Assembly (NCBI RefSeq): GCF_020184175.1
Contig: NC_065530.1
Coordinates: 49,515,260 to 49,579,259 of the forward strand
Direction of reading: 5' to 3'
Origin: Aphis gossypii
Taxonomy: Eukaryota; Arthropoda; Insecta; Hemiptera; Aphididae
DNA length: 64,000 nucleotides
In this document: positions 25,782 through 40,700 of the stretch, piece by piece
Layout: every line of letters starts with the position of its first letter
Numbering within the stretch: position 1 is the stretch's first letter
Position numbers and translations under genes: made by a program
The notes under the pieces: generated by a model
Databases searched by the model: none
What the model was told of the DNA's origin: nothing
What the model saw: only the letters and a program-made list of their open reading frames with translations

Positions 25782-28700
25782 ATGGCTAAAGACAGGCTAG
25801 CGGCTTTAAAAGCGGTATGATTTAAAAAACATATATATATTTGATATTGGTGGCAAATTTACGTTATAAACATTCTTAACCATGTACATCTAGTACAAAA
25901 GTTTTATCATTATCAACAACTTAAAAGCTAACATCGATTTGCCTATTAAGCTTAATACTTAAACTTTTAATAGTTATCAGACGGTTTAAAGTTAGACGTG
26001 CGACGAAAGTACTCAATTTTGAGTCTGAGCATACGTAAAATTGATGTATACTTTATTATTTTATTGTAGATAACCACTATCTGCTGAGTATTTAAATTTT
26101 TTTTATTTTAATTAACTAGGTAACTAAAACTAGGTAGTTAGTTTAAAATTAATGAATGACTGAACCTATGCTGTTGTGTATATACTTATTTACAATTTAT
26201 TATTACTTACCTATATAAAATAATATTCCTATTGTTTTTGTAATACTAATGATGTATTGTACAATGATTTTATTTCTTCAAAAGATTATTTTCTTAATCA
26301 TTTAATAATAATGAAATAATTAGATTTATGATCATTATTATATTATGTATAGATATTACTAAGTAACTGAAATATAGATATTTGTATTTTTTTAGTTATG
26401 TACTATTAAAAGACAATATGTGATATGATGATCCTAATGAAGTGTTAAACTGAAGATAGTCAACTAAAAACTGAAATTTAATCATAATTTGGCTCGAGAT
26501 AGTTAAAATGAAAAATATCTTTTAAAAAACATTAATGTTATAATGGATGTAGGTACTTCAATTAGGTTACTTGTTTTTTATTTTCCTGCTACCAACCTGT
26601 ATTAAATTTATCACTCTGTCCTCAGAATTTTATGTGTTCAATCTAAAATCTAAAATTTTAATATTTCTGTGTATCTCTATGATATATGAGTAGGTTAATC
26701 CATTATATGATTTGTTTATTGAAAAAAAGTAAATACTTATTATATTTAAAATTGGATTTTACTATATCTTAATCATGTTAGTATGTTTTCAGTTTAATCT
26801 ATGTATTGTATATATACTTTAAAGTGCATATATATCTAACAAACATTAAGGTGATAAATTGTATATGGTATGTTAGTGGAACGATAACAAACAAGTACCA
26901 AAAAAATGTTTTGGAGAAGGTTTTAGTTTTTTGAAAACCAGATATTGAAAATTATAAGCTATATTTCTCTATTTTTTTTCTGTTCATAAATACTTTTAAA
27001 ATTAAAAATATTTATTTTTGTTTGTACTATCTATATTATTATAATAAAATATTATACCATACTACTTAGTGTTTGTAATAAGTAATAATTATAAAAAAAA
27101 TATCCTATAGTTTTTGATCAAAAACTAAGTATATACATGTGTGTTCTATTACTATTCTATGATTACTGACTATTATACCAAAACCTAAGTGATTTAGATT
27201 TATGTTGAGTATCTACAATATTTTCTACTTATGAAGTATATAAACTAAACTATAAATATTTTAAGAATAAAGTTATATGTTAGTTTTTACCTATTAACAT
27301 TTATTTTTAACATATCTACTTACTAAAATTGCCCTGACAATTTTAATTTATTTCTAAGTTAGTTGTTATTATAATAAACTCATACATTTTATTTATTTTA
27401 GGCTCAAAGTGATGATGAAGAAGGAGGCACCGATGATGTGGCTGTTAGTTTGGAAGGCCGGCAAGATGGATCGGGAGCTGGATTTATGGATAAATTTTTT
27501 GAAGAGGTAAATATTTTTATTATTGAAAATGGAAACGATAGATTAAAGAAGATAATTACTAAACTAAAAAATATATTTTAATTTAAATTTATAAATTTTC
27601 TTAAAAAAAATTAAAGTTTATATTCTGTTTCAATTTACATAATATAATGTATACCATGTATGTGATGTAGTTTGTAAACAATATAATTTTTGCTACTTAT
27701 ACACTAACATTTTTGTTTTAGCTATATTTCTTACATTTTGAAAAAAGTAGCTTGGTTATTAAAATAAAGGATTAAATAATTTAAAAATTCAAAATTATTT
27801 TGTACTTATAGTAAATTTCAATAAATATATTGTTATTCTTTACATTTTTAATACTAAATGAGCCAATTTAATATAATAGTTAAAATATATGTATATCATA
27901 TCATTATAATTTATAAAAAAAACAGCTAATCTGAGTTAAATTATGGGTAATGATTTAATTTTTAAAAATAGACCATGATTTATCTCATTTTTACCCAGTT
28001 TTTATCTCATTAAATTGTATTATATATTATTGTATTGAGTATAGATATTTTATGTACTATTTGTTACCGAGGATTATCGATTGACTATTCATTTTTTTAT
28101 CTCCTTGCTATCCTTGCTCAACATACAAAATTTGTATTCAGCAAAACCAATTGTGTTAACTTTATTATTGAGGCGAATTAACCTAATACTAAACTTAAAG
28201 GTGAGAATAATATATGGAGTACCTCATAGGCTTTTATTAATATTTTAATTTTTAAACTAGTTATGATCATTTTAAAATTATAATTTTTCACATTTATTTT
28301 AGTACTTTATAGTATTTGATTAGCATAATTCCTGTGTCTATAACTATGTAGGTGGCTAACAGACAAACGGCTGTATCTGTCACTATCACTATTTTTCAGG
28401 AGACCCAAAAAATCATTTTTTATTATTTTGTATTATTTTCAATAAATAAAGTAGTAATTATAAACTTAAGATTCAATTAATTTATGTTTACGTCCACTCA
28501 TATTATTTTGGAAAGGTTTATAATTTATATGTTTATACTGGTGCATAAGTCAATTGTTTTTTATATCTACTAATTAAATCATCAAAAACGATGGATACGG
28601 CTACTAGTAAAATTGAAATAACTTAATGATAGTTGTAGCTAGAATCACCAGAGTGAGCCCATTCAATGTATTTTCTATTGCTTATTAAAAATCAATTACT

Positions 28701-31700
28701 ATGGTGGATACATCTAAAGTGGTGGATACAGCCGTTTGCCTATTAACCGTCAATGTGTTAATGTTGGCTTTAGGGCAATTTTAAAAACCACTGAATAATC
28801 ACACATAAAAATGGAAGCATTGCCTTGATATCTGATGATGGTAATGTCATAGTAGTTGACTATCTGTCGACCAAGGCACTCAAAATGTTAAATATAAAAA
28901 TAATATAACTAAAAATTACTAATTGTAATGTACCTGTGCCTATGTATATAGGTAGGTATTTTTTCTAGAATTTTTTAACAAACATTTTCTGTATAAAGAA
29001 TTTTTAAAAAATACCTAATAAAAATAGTTTTCTGAAATCTTAAAGACTATTTAATTAAACAATATTTATAAAATAAAATGTTATTAGTTAATCGGTACTT
29101 TTATGAATTACAAATAACTATGTTACATTATATAATGTATTATTTAGGTACTTACTTGTATCATGCAGTGTTGATTTGTATGATAGTAAATTATTAATAA
29201 TAAGTTAGAAATTAACAATTTAAAATAACAATATTCACTAAAAATTTACTAACTCAATTAATTTTGACAAAATAATTATTATAGACGTACAAAATATGTA
29301 TTCTTGATTTTTACTATAAAAAATTATAGTAGTTCAATATTCATTAAAATCTTCAAAACTATAAGTTTTATATAAGTGCTTTATAACAATATTGGTTAGT
29401 CAAATAAAAGATAAGCCCGGAGATAAACCTATTTACAGATAAAACTTTTTAATTAGTGTTGATAATTGTATCAGTTTGTAATTCATTCTGCCTAGAAAAT
29501 GTTCATTTTTGTATGATAAAAATAAAAATTTTATAACAATGAATTCAATTTACAAACCCTTATTGTGCGATTTTAAGCTTGAGGTTACTTTCAAATATCT
29601 AATTTATTTTTATTATTATATATTTATTATGAAAAATTAGTGTTGATTTATTTAGTTAATTAAGTTACCTAAATAATTAAGTTAAATTAGTTAATTCATT
29701 CAAAACTATTTATGTTATAGGTGGAAGGTATCCGAGGGATGATAGATAAAATCCAAGCAAATGTGGAAGAAGTGAAGAAAAAACATAGTGCAATTTTATC
29801 TGCTCCTCAGACTGATGAAAGTAATATAACTTTATTCATAATAAATAATAAATAATTTAAGAGTTGACATTCTTTCAACATCTAATAACAATGTAGTATA
29901 TAATTACTAAGGAATTATTTATTGGGGGTTTATATACTGAACTATAGATATATAACTTATAACTTTTTTTATTTCATAAAATTCACTAATTAATAAATTA
30001 TGCCATGTTGTAATATTGTAAGTAGTAAGCAATTAAGCTTTAAACTAAAATTAAAGAGGTAATAGAAAAATCAAATGTTTGAGTTGTTTCTTTTAAAGTA
30101 GTTCTTGTGGATTTATTTAATGTTATATTATAATTTTCTACTGGGACTATTAAATTTTAAAAATTGTTCAAAGCTTGTCGTTTTAAAGCTTAAGGTGTGA
30201 TATAAATGTATAAATATTATTTAACTTACATTTTTAGTATACACTGAAGTAAAATTACATTGAATATTATATAAAACCATAATAAGTTTAAAATAAAAAA
30301 GTCATATAGCTATATAAATTATTTATTGAAAGTTGTAGGTAATTTATCTTTAATATAAATTTAAGTTAAAGTTAATATTCATGAAATTTGTTACAATTAA
30401 TTAAAAAAAAAAAATTAAGTTTAAAAAGTATTGAATATTATTTAATTTAATATTTATACTATGTGGCTAAGCAGAAATATGTGGTAGTGCCAATGTGTAA
30501 TATCTCTTGCTCATCTCGGCCACTTGTGGCCTCTTTCTCTAGGTAGGAGACTATCTTGAAAAAAAGTGACCATTATAATATATTAATTATGTTAACTGTT
30601 ATTTAAAAATTATTGAATTATGTTTTAATATTTTTTAAAAATTATTTAATTATATTTTAATATTATTTATATTAAAACTGAAATTTTAGTTGAAATATAT
30701 AATTATTGTTAGTTTTATTAGTGTAACAGCTTACTAAAAAAGTAATTAATTTATATTAAAAAATAATATTTTATATTATTCCTATTAAAGTTGAAGCTTT
30801 TTTTTTATAAAAAAATTCAATGTTTGATTTAAAAATTTTATTCTAATGGTATACTTACTGTTTAATTATAATGATTAAACTTAACAATACACACAAGTGT
30901 ATGTTAATGTTATGAAAAAAAAATATGAATTATCTTTAACTGTACTTGAGCCCTTCATGATTATAAAAAGTTGTTTAGTCATCAAAAGTCCATCAAAAAC
31001 ATTTTACTATTGTGCAGTGGCGTACTCACAGGGTGGGGGGGGGTTCATGGAGTTTGAACCCTCCATTGGACGTATTTTTTTAGATTCTGAACTAATTGAT
31101 GAATTAATTGATTTTAACTTAGGGGGTGGTTTCCGATGGCAAAGTGAATATGTTTGGTGCATTATAGAGGTTAAAAGTAAACATTTTCTAACAGTTTTCA
31201 ATAAATCGAGAAAAACAAAAAAAAAGTGATGGAAATCGGGAATTTTGATGTAAAACCAGTTTTCGACTAAATTGATTTTTTTTATATGGTTGTAAGTAAA
31301 AAACTAATCACTATAAACACTTGAAATTTTTACCACGTGTTTATATTATCATTATTAAAACATGGCTAAATTTTCAAAATATTTTCACTTTTTTTGAGCT
31401 ATTTATTGATAACTGAAATTTTCGATTTTCCTGAGAAATTTTTTTTGAAGTGTCGATAAAACAATTTTAAATGGCCAAAAAAACTTAAAATTTTAATACA
31501 AGGTTCCTTATGAGTTGTTCTTATTGTAGTTAAATAAATCAAATATTTTCAGCCACAATTTTTTTTTATAAGCGTTTATAGTTTAAAATTTTACGATGTA
31601 CGTCAAAGTTGTGAAAATTTGCAAGTAATTTTCTATTTGAAAAATCATAAATTTTTTGTGTTCATATCTTAGGTTAAAAAATTCAATACTAAGTTTTCCA

Positions 31701-34700
31701 TAAGCTTTCCTTTAAACAGCTATAGAGAAAACTCGAAACATTATTATAGGAAAAATTTTATGAATTTAATGTTAGAATTTTAAATTTTTACGAAATCGCG
31801 TAACAATAACGATTTTAAATATTTGTTATTATACAAAAAGTATAAGTCGTAGATACTTGAAAATTTCACCAGTTATTTAGATTGACATTTTCTTCACATG
31901 ATTTTAATTTTCAAAATATTTCTCTTATTTTAATGCTATTTATAGGCATTTATAATTGTTATAATTAATATTTAATTACACTAATTATTACGAGTATTTT
32001 AGTAAATTTTCATAGTCCCCCCCCCCCCCCATTGAAAATTCCTGAGAGCATCACTGCTATGAAGTTACATCTAGTTCAGTTATCTAAGTTTGAATTTCAA
32101 GGCAGTACCTTTTATTAAATGCTATTTTTTATTTTTATTATGGAATTTCTGGAAATTTCAATGAATAAATGGATTTGTAAAATATGTAAAATGTTATATT
32201 ATTATTTTTTTCTAAAAATTTTTTATTTTGTTTGATTAAAATTTTAATTAATTTTAAAAATTCATCTTGGTGAATTATTTAATGTTTAGCTTGGTTCACT
32301 CTGAATCATAAATGAAGTATAGTTAGTCCCGTTTCAATTATTATTGATTTAATAGATTTATGTAGTTAACCCATCATGGATAATTAAAACTGAGCGTACA
32401 GTGTGATGAGTCTTTCTAGCCAATACAGGGCCTTTAACTGTGCTAAACTAGATATTAAATTGCATACATCATAATACTTGCATAATTCAAATACATTATT
32501 GACTTTTTTATTAAAATAAATTATATTAATTTTTAAAGTAAAAAATAATTGTATAATATGTATATCACATAGTACTGTTATGTGTATAGCCAAAATATGT
32601 TTTAATCACTTAATTTTTATTTTTAATGAAGTAAAGTTTATAATTTTTTTTTAATAAAATAGTAAAATTACATTTAGTCTGTTTAAAATAACATGACTTG
32701 TGTTCGCGTACGGTGGGTGTGGCTAACAAACCGTACGCCAACGACGGACCACACTATACTTTTTTACATGTTAAATTAAATGAAGTCTTAATTTAAGTTT
32801 TTGATTTGGTCTTTCCTTTCTTGGGATTAATATGTAAATTAATTTTGGTGTTTTCTAAGACTTTCTGAATTCCAAAATGGCTCTCCAAAAAATTAATTTG
32901 TGAACTTTGGGCTGTAACAAACATAACATACTAATTAGAAATAATTAAATTGCTATTTTGATATATTTTGTATCATAGTTGTGAATAAAATATAAATATA
33001 TTTTCATTATTATCAACTAGTATGGTTAATTTATAATTATGTTCTAGTACCTAACCATTTAATATAACTAATAACCATTTTAGTTTACCTTATAATTTAT
33101 TAGTATAAATAAATAATTATAACATAGATATATAAATATAATAAAATATATAACTGACTATATAAGTATTTGGTATGCTAAAATAATTTTTGAAATTTGG
33201 ATGTTTGATCTATTAAAAAACGGTGATTGTAATTGTAATTTATTTAAATAATGTTATTAGCATTATTGTCAAGTTTAATTAAAAATATGTTTAATCAATA
33301 ATTTTAAGCTTTTATATATTTAAAGTTAGCTTATATTGTAGTATTTTTGCTTATACTTATAATTTGAATATGGAAATAGTTTTCTGTTAAATATTTGAAA
33401 GTTTTGACTTATTAAAAGTTTTGTTTTATGAAATAAAAAAAATATTACCTATTATATCTTACTGATAAAGTTTGCAGTTAAGTATCAAAAAAACTAATTT
33501 TTCCTATTTTGGAAAGTAGTTATCAGAATGTATTGATTGAGGTATTGGTTTTAAATTAAGTTTGTTTATTTAATTTTATGTCTGTACACTTTAAGTAGAA
33601 AAACATAATTTTTTTATTATTATAAATTTTTTATAATTGGTTCTTGGTAGTAAATTGCGTTTAATTTGTGATTATGGGTATGAATATCCGATTTGATTCA
33701 TGTTTCTAAGTATGATACAGTTTTTAATATTTTGGCAGTTACCTATATTTAAAATTAACAAAATTTATTAAAATTGCAAATAATTTTTGTAGTTTAAAGT
33801 TCATAAATATTTTATTTTGTCATCTTGGTTTCTTGGAAACTTTAAAAGAAATAAAGTGTATGGCACAATAATATTTTATGAGCAATTGAAGTTTGAATGT
33901 TGCAAGAACCATTTATTGCAGATATTGTATCAATTTTAATTTATCGTTCCTTGAAGATTTACAGAAACCTAACCTACATAGTTAGGTACTTATTAATAAC
34001 ATTCAATAATATTTATTGACAATTGTAATTAATTGTTCTAACATGTATAGTTCTAGCCTACATATTTAAAATATTGTAATGTATTGAGTCCTTTATTATT
34101 TAAATTATAATATTCAAACCTATTTTATAAAATTAAAAAATATATTCCACAATAATTTACTTTTAATATTAATTAACAAAATTGTTCATTTCAATTTTTA
34201 ATTTATTAAAAATAAAATAAAAATACAAGTTGGTATATTAATCAGCTAAAAATATCTTTATGCTGAAGTAGAATATTTCGTTAGGCCAATAATCATATAC
34301 TATAATTTACAATCATATTTATTACCTTTTTGTAATTTATAACTGTGATCTGTAATTATTTAAATATATCAGATATAATTATATTTGTAGTACAGAGTAT
34401 ATTGAATAATTAATAGTATTGAAATATAATTATTTTTATAAATCAAATGTTTAATTTAGCATGTAAGTATATAATTAGGTAGATATTTATTAATTACTCT
34501 GGAGTTGAAATTATAACGACTTTAGTTTTCTAATTTGATAATAAAGATATAGAAATAGGAATGTATGGTATTTATTTTCTTTAAAAAAAGACAGTTTTAC
34601 TTCCTATATGAGTTTATCTGTGATTCTATAACTATTAATCTAAAATTATAATATGCATATTATACCTAACATGGTACAAATAATACTTAGCTATTGCCTT

Positions 34701-37700
34701 TTAGCTATTTAACCAATTAACACCCCAGTCTTCTTCATCCCATTTAAATTAATTTGATTTCTAATTACAGAAAAATTTGTTGCACTAGAGATATAAACAT
34801 TATTTGGGATTAGAAAAAATGCAATACTGCTATAAATTATATTTTATGTTATGTATTTTATTATTTATGCTGCATTAAAAAATGTAGAGTTACACTTTTA
34901 TTGTATTATTAATTAGCAATTATTAATAACTTTCATCAATTTGCAGAACAAACAAAACTGGAAAAGTGTATTATATTCAATTTGATTTTTAAATTATTGC
35001 ACTCGGCTCATTTTAATATTGTAACTAATTTGTTGTGAGAGATATATAGATTTATAGGTATATAAATAGAGTATTGTATACATTAATAAAAAAATATAAC
35101 ATATAATTGCGTATTCTGTAGTCAAAATTGTTTATAGTTTAGCTATAGTAAGCATTTTTTTTTCTCTTAATAGAAAATATGATGACATCGATGTGTAAAG
35201 TGCTTCATTGTGGGTTGATTTTGAACTCAAGGATGCTACACAAATTTATAGCTTAGTTACCTACTAAAATTACTATTACAAAATTTAAAAATACAGATTT
35301 TGCTCTTAAATTGTAGATAGTATGATATGTATATAAAATAAAATATATTAATTTAATATAAGAATAAAATACAATTTTTGAGAATAATAAAATCGTTGGT
35401 TTATTAAGTTTAACTTAGGTACTCAAAAGAGTTAAATGCTGATGTTAAAATTGACAGTGAAGATTTGTTTGATTTGTTACTCTTTTTTTTTACTTGAATT
35501 ATTGATTAATAAAAAACGTTATTATAATAAAATTGTAATTTTCTTTATTACATTATACATTGGTTTCATGTTACACAAAAAAATTAGATATACGATATAC
35601 TTAACACGTAGCCACGTAGATGTTACATAGTCGTATAGAGTAACGTGAAAGAGTGTGTTGTCATTATATTTTAATAGATTATGAATGCATAAACATAGTT
35701 TAAAATTTATACTAGAAGGAGTTAGGTTTACAGTTTTTTCTCACAATATGATGGATACTCGTAATATAAAATGCACGCACTTTTAAGAGTAGTTTTACTT
35801 TTAGATTCTAAGCTGAGTGAATATATATTGATTTTATAATTTTGAATGTTTTCTTTTGTTTGTCATCAACTTTTGGAACAGAAAAAAATTTTCAAAAATG
35901 TGGTGCTTTTTGGTTGCAAAGTGGTTCTAGTTGATAGGTCAAAAGTAAAAATTTGGAATACCTTTTTTATAATAATAAAAAAAAAAAAACAGAAAAAAAA
36001 AGAAATTAATGAAAAACGGGAAATTATTACACAAATTTAATTTTTGATGAAATCAATTTTGTTTTTTTTATGTGTAACTCGAAAACGAATATTCCGTAAA
36101 TACTTAAAATGTTCACCTAATGTTAATATGTTTTCTATTTACGATGAAATTTTGAAATAATCTTTTGGAGCTACATGTCATGCGAATTTTCTTTTTTTAA
36201 TAAATGTCGATTAAAAATTATTCACTGAGTAAAAATGCTTGAAAATTGAATATAAAACTTATCGTAAGTCGTTAATTTCTCAATTAAAAAAATATTGAAA
36301 ATCTATTATCGCAATGTTTTTTTATAAGTATTTAAAGTTTGAATTTTGATAAAATTCGTCAAAATCTCAAAAGTTATTTTAAGAGTTTAATTAATGTTAA
36401 AATCACTTTTTTCGATAAATATTAAAATGGGGATTCTAATAATTTAGAGTTTTCTTAAAATGTTATGATTGTTTTTTGTAGTTTGTATTCGTTGTAACTA
36501 TTTAAAAATATACAAAAAGTTAACTATAGAATATTATAAAATATTATTTATAAATTGACTGTCAATTTTTTTTTTTAATTTTTTAGTATCTTTTTTGTTT
36601 AAATCATACATACATTTATTGCTTTATGATATTAATTTTAAAATTTTTTTCCGTTACTTTTTATGAGTAACCTAAAACTTTAAAGTTCTTTAAAAATATC
36701 ACTGTAGTAAATTCAGCTCCCTCAGAATAATTGTATTTCGATTAACCGAGTTTATCAAATTTCACGTTTTATATACCTTTAGTTATTCTTTAGCTGAATT
36801 TAAGTTTTATAATTTCTTAATACAATCTTTTATCAGAATATATGATCTTTGATTGTTTGAATTTTATATTAATCATGAAAATTACTAAACATCACAAAAA
36901 GTTCTTTTCAAGAGAATGTTAGCGCATTTATGTTACAATTTTTTTTTCGATTTCGATTAATCTTAGAATAAAATCAACCAATACAAAAATTATAAAGGAT
37001 ATTTTTGAGGGTATAAAATCGATTTGTCTAAATATTGTCCCTAAATAATTTAATCATCATTTTAAATACATATTTTTTTTATGTGTTAAGTTAATGATAC
37101 TCAAAATGTGTAAGCAGATAATAAGTTGATATTAATACGATGTTGGATTTTGAAATAGCTTAACAGCTGATTGGTTACTCATATTTTAATGAATTCAGCG
37201 TTAAATAGATAGTCACAATACTTTATGGCGTTTCTTTAGAAAGCTAGTCAGTTAATCTTTCAATGAACAATTAATTTTATAAATGTTGTTATTGTTATAA
37301 TAATTAATAATAGAGTATTATAATATGAAAGTATACAGAGTGCATCTTATGTCACAAATAAGCTTCATTTTTCCTAATGGAAAACTAGTTAATAATGAAG
37401 CGTGTCCGAAATTGATAATTCGACTATCAATATTTTCAGAAAAAAAAAACATTACTAGTAAATTAAAAACAACAAATTCAACTTTATTGTTTTTATAATC
37501 ATAAAAAAAGCACGCGAACAAGATAAATGATAATATGAGAAAGATACATCCTGTGTGATGCATAATACTTGATTACTTCGAAGTTTAATGCATAACTATG
37601 ATTCACATTATGGCTAGACTTGTTTTAATTGTTATTAAATTTGTTTTTTTAATTATGTAAAATTTACCTCAAAATTATGATTTTTATTAAGATTAAAAAA

Positions 37701-40700
37701 AAAAAAAAAAATAATTAAACTAAGTACTAATTGCTATAATTGTATACTTTTCTGTTAATATTTGATGTACGTTGTAATACAATGCGTCTTTTTGCCTTTA
37801 CAGTGATTTTAATCGATATACTACCCAGCCCCAAAACTCTGAACCTACTCTACCGCCATTGCCTTCCTTCTGATACAGTCTAGTCACCTTGACGACTCCG
37901 TGAATATTGTCAAATAATTTGTTAGTTTTTATTTCTAGCTATGATTTAAAAATCACTTTATTCTAAGGCCTGTATGCGTATAATTATAAATAATTTTCTA
38001 ATTATAGAATTTGTTTGTTTGGTTTTGACATGAGATAAGATTTTAAAAATTAGCTGGATACTTAATCTCACATGAATATAATATACTAAAAAAAACTAAG
38101 AAGTGCTGAAATATTGTATATTATATAATAATAGACATTAAACGTGTTAGAATATTTAATAATATTTATTTTCGAAAAAACGCATTTACATATTTACATT
38201 AGATGAGACGATTTCACTTTCATTATTCAAAAATAACAATTTTTTTAGGTTAATTTAGTTTTTAACTTTTATGATAAAAACTAAGTTATTTTAATTAATT
38301 GTTATTTGTTTTTATACATGTATGTTACAATTGTTACGGATAATGTTAACATTTAGATAATGTTTATGTGATTTATACACATTTAAATACTTATGCGTAG
38401 TCTTTCGTTTATAAACATGAAATATCGGCTACCATTGAATTCCAATTTTGGGTAAATATAAATTAGGTCCTGAAAAATATATTTTTGAATTGGCTCCTTA
38501 AATTGTTAAATATTATCTTTTAACCAAGGGTTCTAAGATTATAGGCATTTACTTTAACGACGTTAACCTACCTAATATAGCATGGCAGTTTGCCCTCAAA
38601 TAATATAGTTTACCGCTGAATATACTTATACTATTTACATTAAAAATATATTGAATTTAGTCTTATCGTCTTAATCGTCGTAATTGTCTACAATAGTCGA
38701 TTATCATTGACTCCTATACACTACTTTTATATCTGATGACCACGACATCAATGTATTAAACTTTATTAGTAGACGCTGTGTTCACGCGAGTGTGTAAAAA
38801 TGAATTCTGTTGAGAAAATGTTAAGTGAAAAGGGAAAATTAATTTTTATAGTTAATAAATTCAATTTTAGTTTTCATAAACTCCTCCAAAATGGCCAACA
38901 TTGGTATAAATGTACTAAAAACGGATGTACTGCCAATTTAAAAGTATTGAAAAATGAGGACATCGTGTGGACATCATGCAATCTAAAACATACCCACGAT
39001 GCGAACGAATAAAATAAAATTGAACGTCAAATAATAAGCAATAACTTGAAACGTAAGGCCACTAAAAATATGTGTGAACGCCCTTCGAAGTTATTACATT
39101 CATATTTACGGGAGAATAATACAAAGCAATTGCAACTAAAGATGTTACATATCTAAAACACAATATATTTCAAGCTCGAGCATCTTTATGACCAAATTAC
39201 CTCGTAGTAGACAAGAGGTGCATGCTATTTTGAAAGACATGGACGTAAAAACGTATGAAGGTAATGCATTTTTACAATAATGCGGAAAAAGAGATTTTAT
39301 TATTTAGTACGGATGAAAATTAAAATTTTTAAGTCAATCAACCACATTTTACGTTGATGGAACTTTTTTGCACCGGGCATGGTTTTATTACCAATTTTTC
39401 ACAATTATTCATGTAATAATAAACAATCTTTATGTACCTTTAGTTTTCACCTATAACTGAAAGACAAAAAACAAGAATCATATGTTGATATTTTTCGAAT
39501 TATTGATAATTATTGTTTAACTTACAATAATGTATTTAATGTAAAAAGCATTTATGTTGATTTTGAATTAGCTATATATAATGCTGCAATAAATGATGTT
39601 TGCTCATCGACTAAAGTTCGTGGTTGTCGATTTCATCTTGGACAATCTTTGTATTGAGCAATATAAAAGTTTGATCTTCCATCGGTATACGTACAAAATA
39701 CAGAAATAGGCCAATATTTAACGTATATATTTGGATTGCCGTTCCTAGTTCCACAATTAGTTGGGGATCGCTTTTCAGACGAATTAGCTGAAATACTGGC
39801 CATGAATGAAAAACTCACAAAATTCAATGACTATTTAGTAGAAAATTATGTTGCAAATGATTCAACATTTTCACCACAAATTTGGGCAGAAAAAAGTAAT
39901 AATATTTATCGTACAACTAACTCGTGTGAATCGTTTCATTCAAAATTTAATTAGAAATTTAATTCTCCTCATCCAAATATATTCAACTTTCTAAATATAT
40001 AGTATACCTATTCAATTTGATACAACAATTATTAAAAGGAGTTCCAATATAGGAAAGATAACAGGAAAGAAAGTAGAAATGAAAATGAAAGATGAAAAAA
40101 GATGAACATTTTAGAAAATTGAATTATAGTAAATATGATACTGGTGTAAGTTCGAGGTTTCAATATATAAAAATATTGACCAATAAGTACAGACCCCGAA
40201 AAATAGTTTAATATAATATTTTTATTTAACTTATTAATTTGTATGTATAAATTTTATAATGACGCACTTAGCTAAAATACTGTCTGTTTTTTAAATTTTT
40301 AAATTTATATAATATACATACATTTTATAATGACGCAATTAGGTAAAATATTGTCTGTTTTTTAATTTTGTGTAATGATGTAAAATATACGAATTACGAA
40401 TTACGTTCTTTAAATTATTAACATTTTGGTAGATAACCAATACATTTTTTTAAAAAAAAGCGGTAGGGAGCCAATTGAACAGTAAATTCTTGGGAGCCAA
40501 TTCAAAGGTACTTATTTAGAGTAAAATATTGACTACCTGTATTGGGGAGTCAATTCAATTGCACCGGAAATATCAATATTATCCAGAAATGTTGCAGCGT
40601 TAATCAGTCAATATTGGATAATGTTAAAAGTCGTATATTAAATGGAGAAAGAATGTTTATTAGCGGTCTGGCCAGTCTGAATAGGTACTTATAATATTAC

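Larger units (their letters stand above)
38420..40574 (+). mobile_element. MULE DNA transposon relic
   Basis: Inverted ends bracket a decayed MULE transposase. The left outer sequence (AATATCGGCTACCATTGAAT) resembles the complement of the right one (TATTTCCGGTGCAATTGAAT), and a subterminal motif AATTGGCTCC recurs at 38489–38498 and, inverted, at about 40477–40486 and 40494–40503, with diverged copies further out. Length about 2.15 kb. No target duplication could be fixed. Confidence 0.65.

Noticed and set aside
30897..31229. 110-codon plus-strand frame and the antisense frame over it
   Set aside because: They cross a MITE G run and the dispersed repeat; other copies of the repeat do not keep the frame.
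32707..32740. Hairpin CGTACGG/CCGTACG
   Set aside because: Only about 8–9 bp of stem, no target duplication and no second copy seen; not enough to call an element.
32384..37563. Several 60–80 codon frames in syntaxin intron 3
   Set aside because: Composition is that of AT-rich non-coding DNA (Ile, Tyr, Phe, Lys, Asn runs) with no motifs or splice support.
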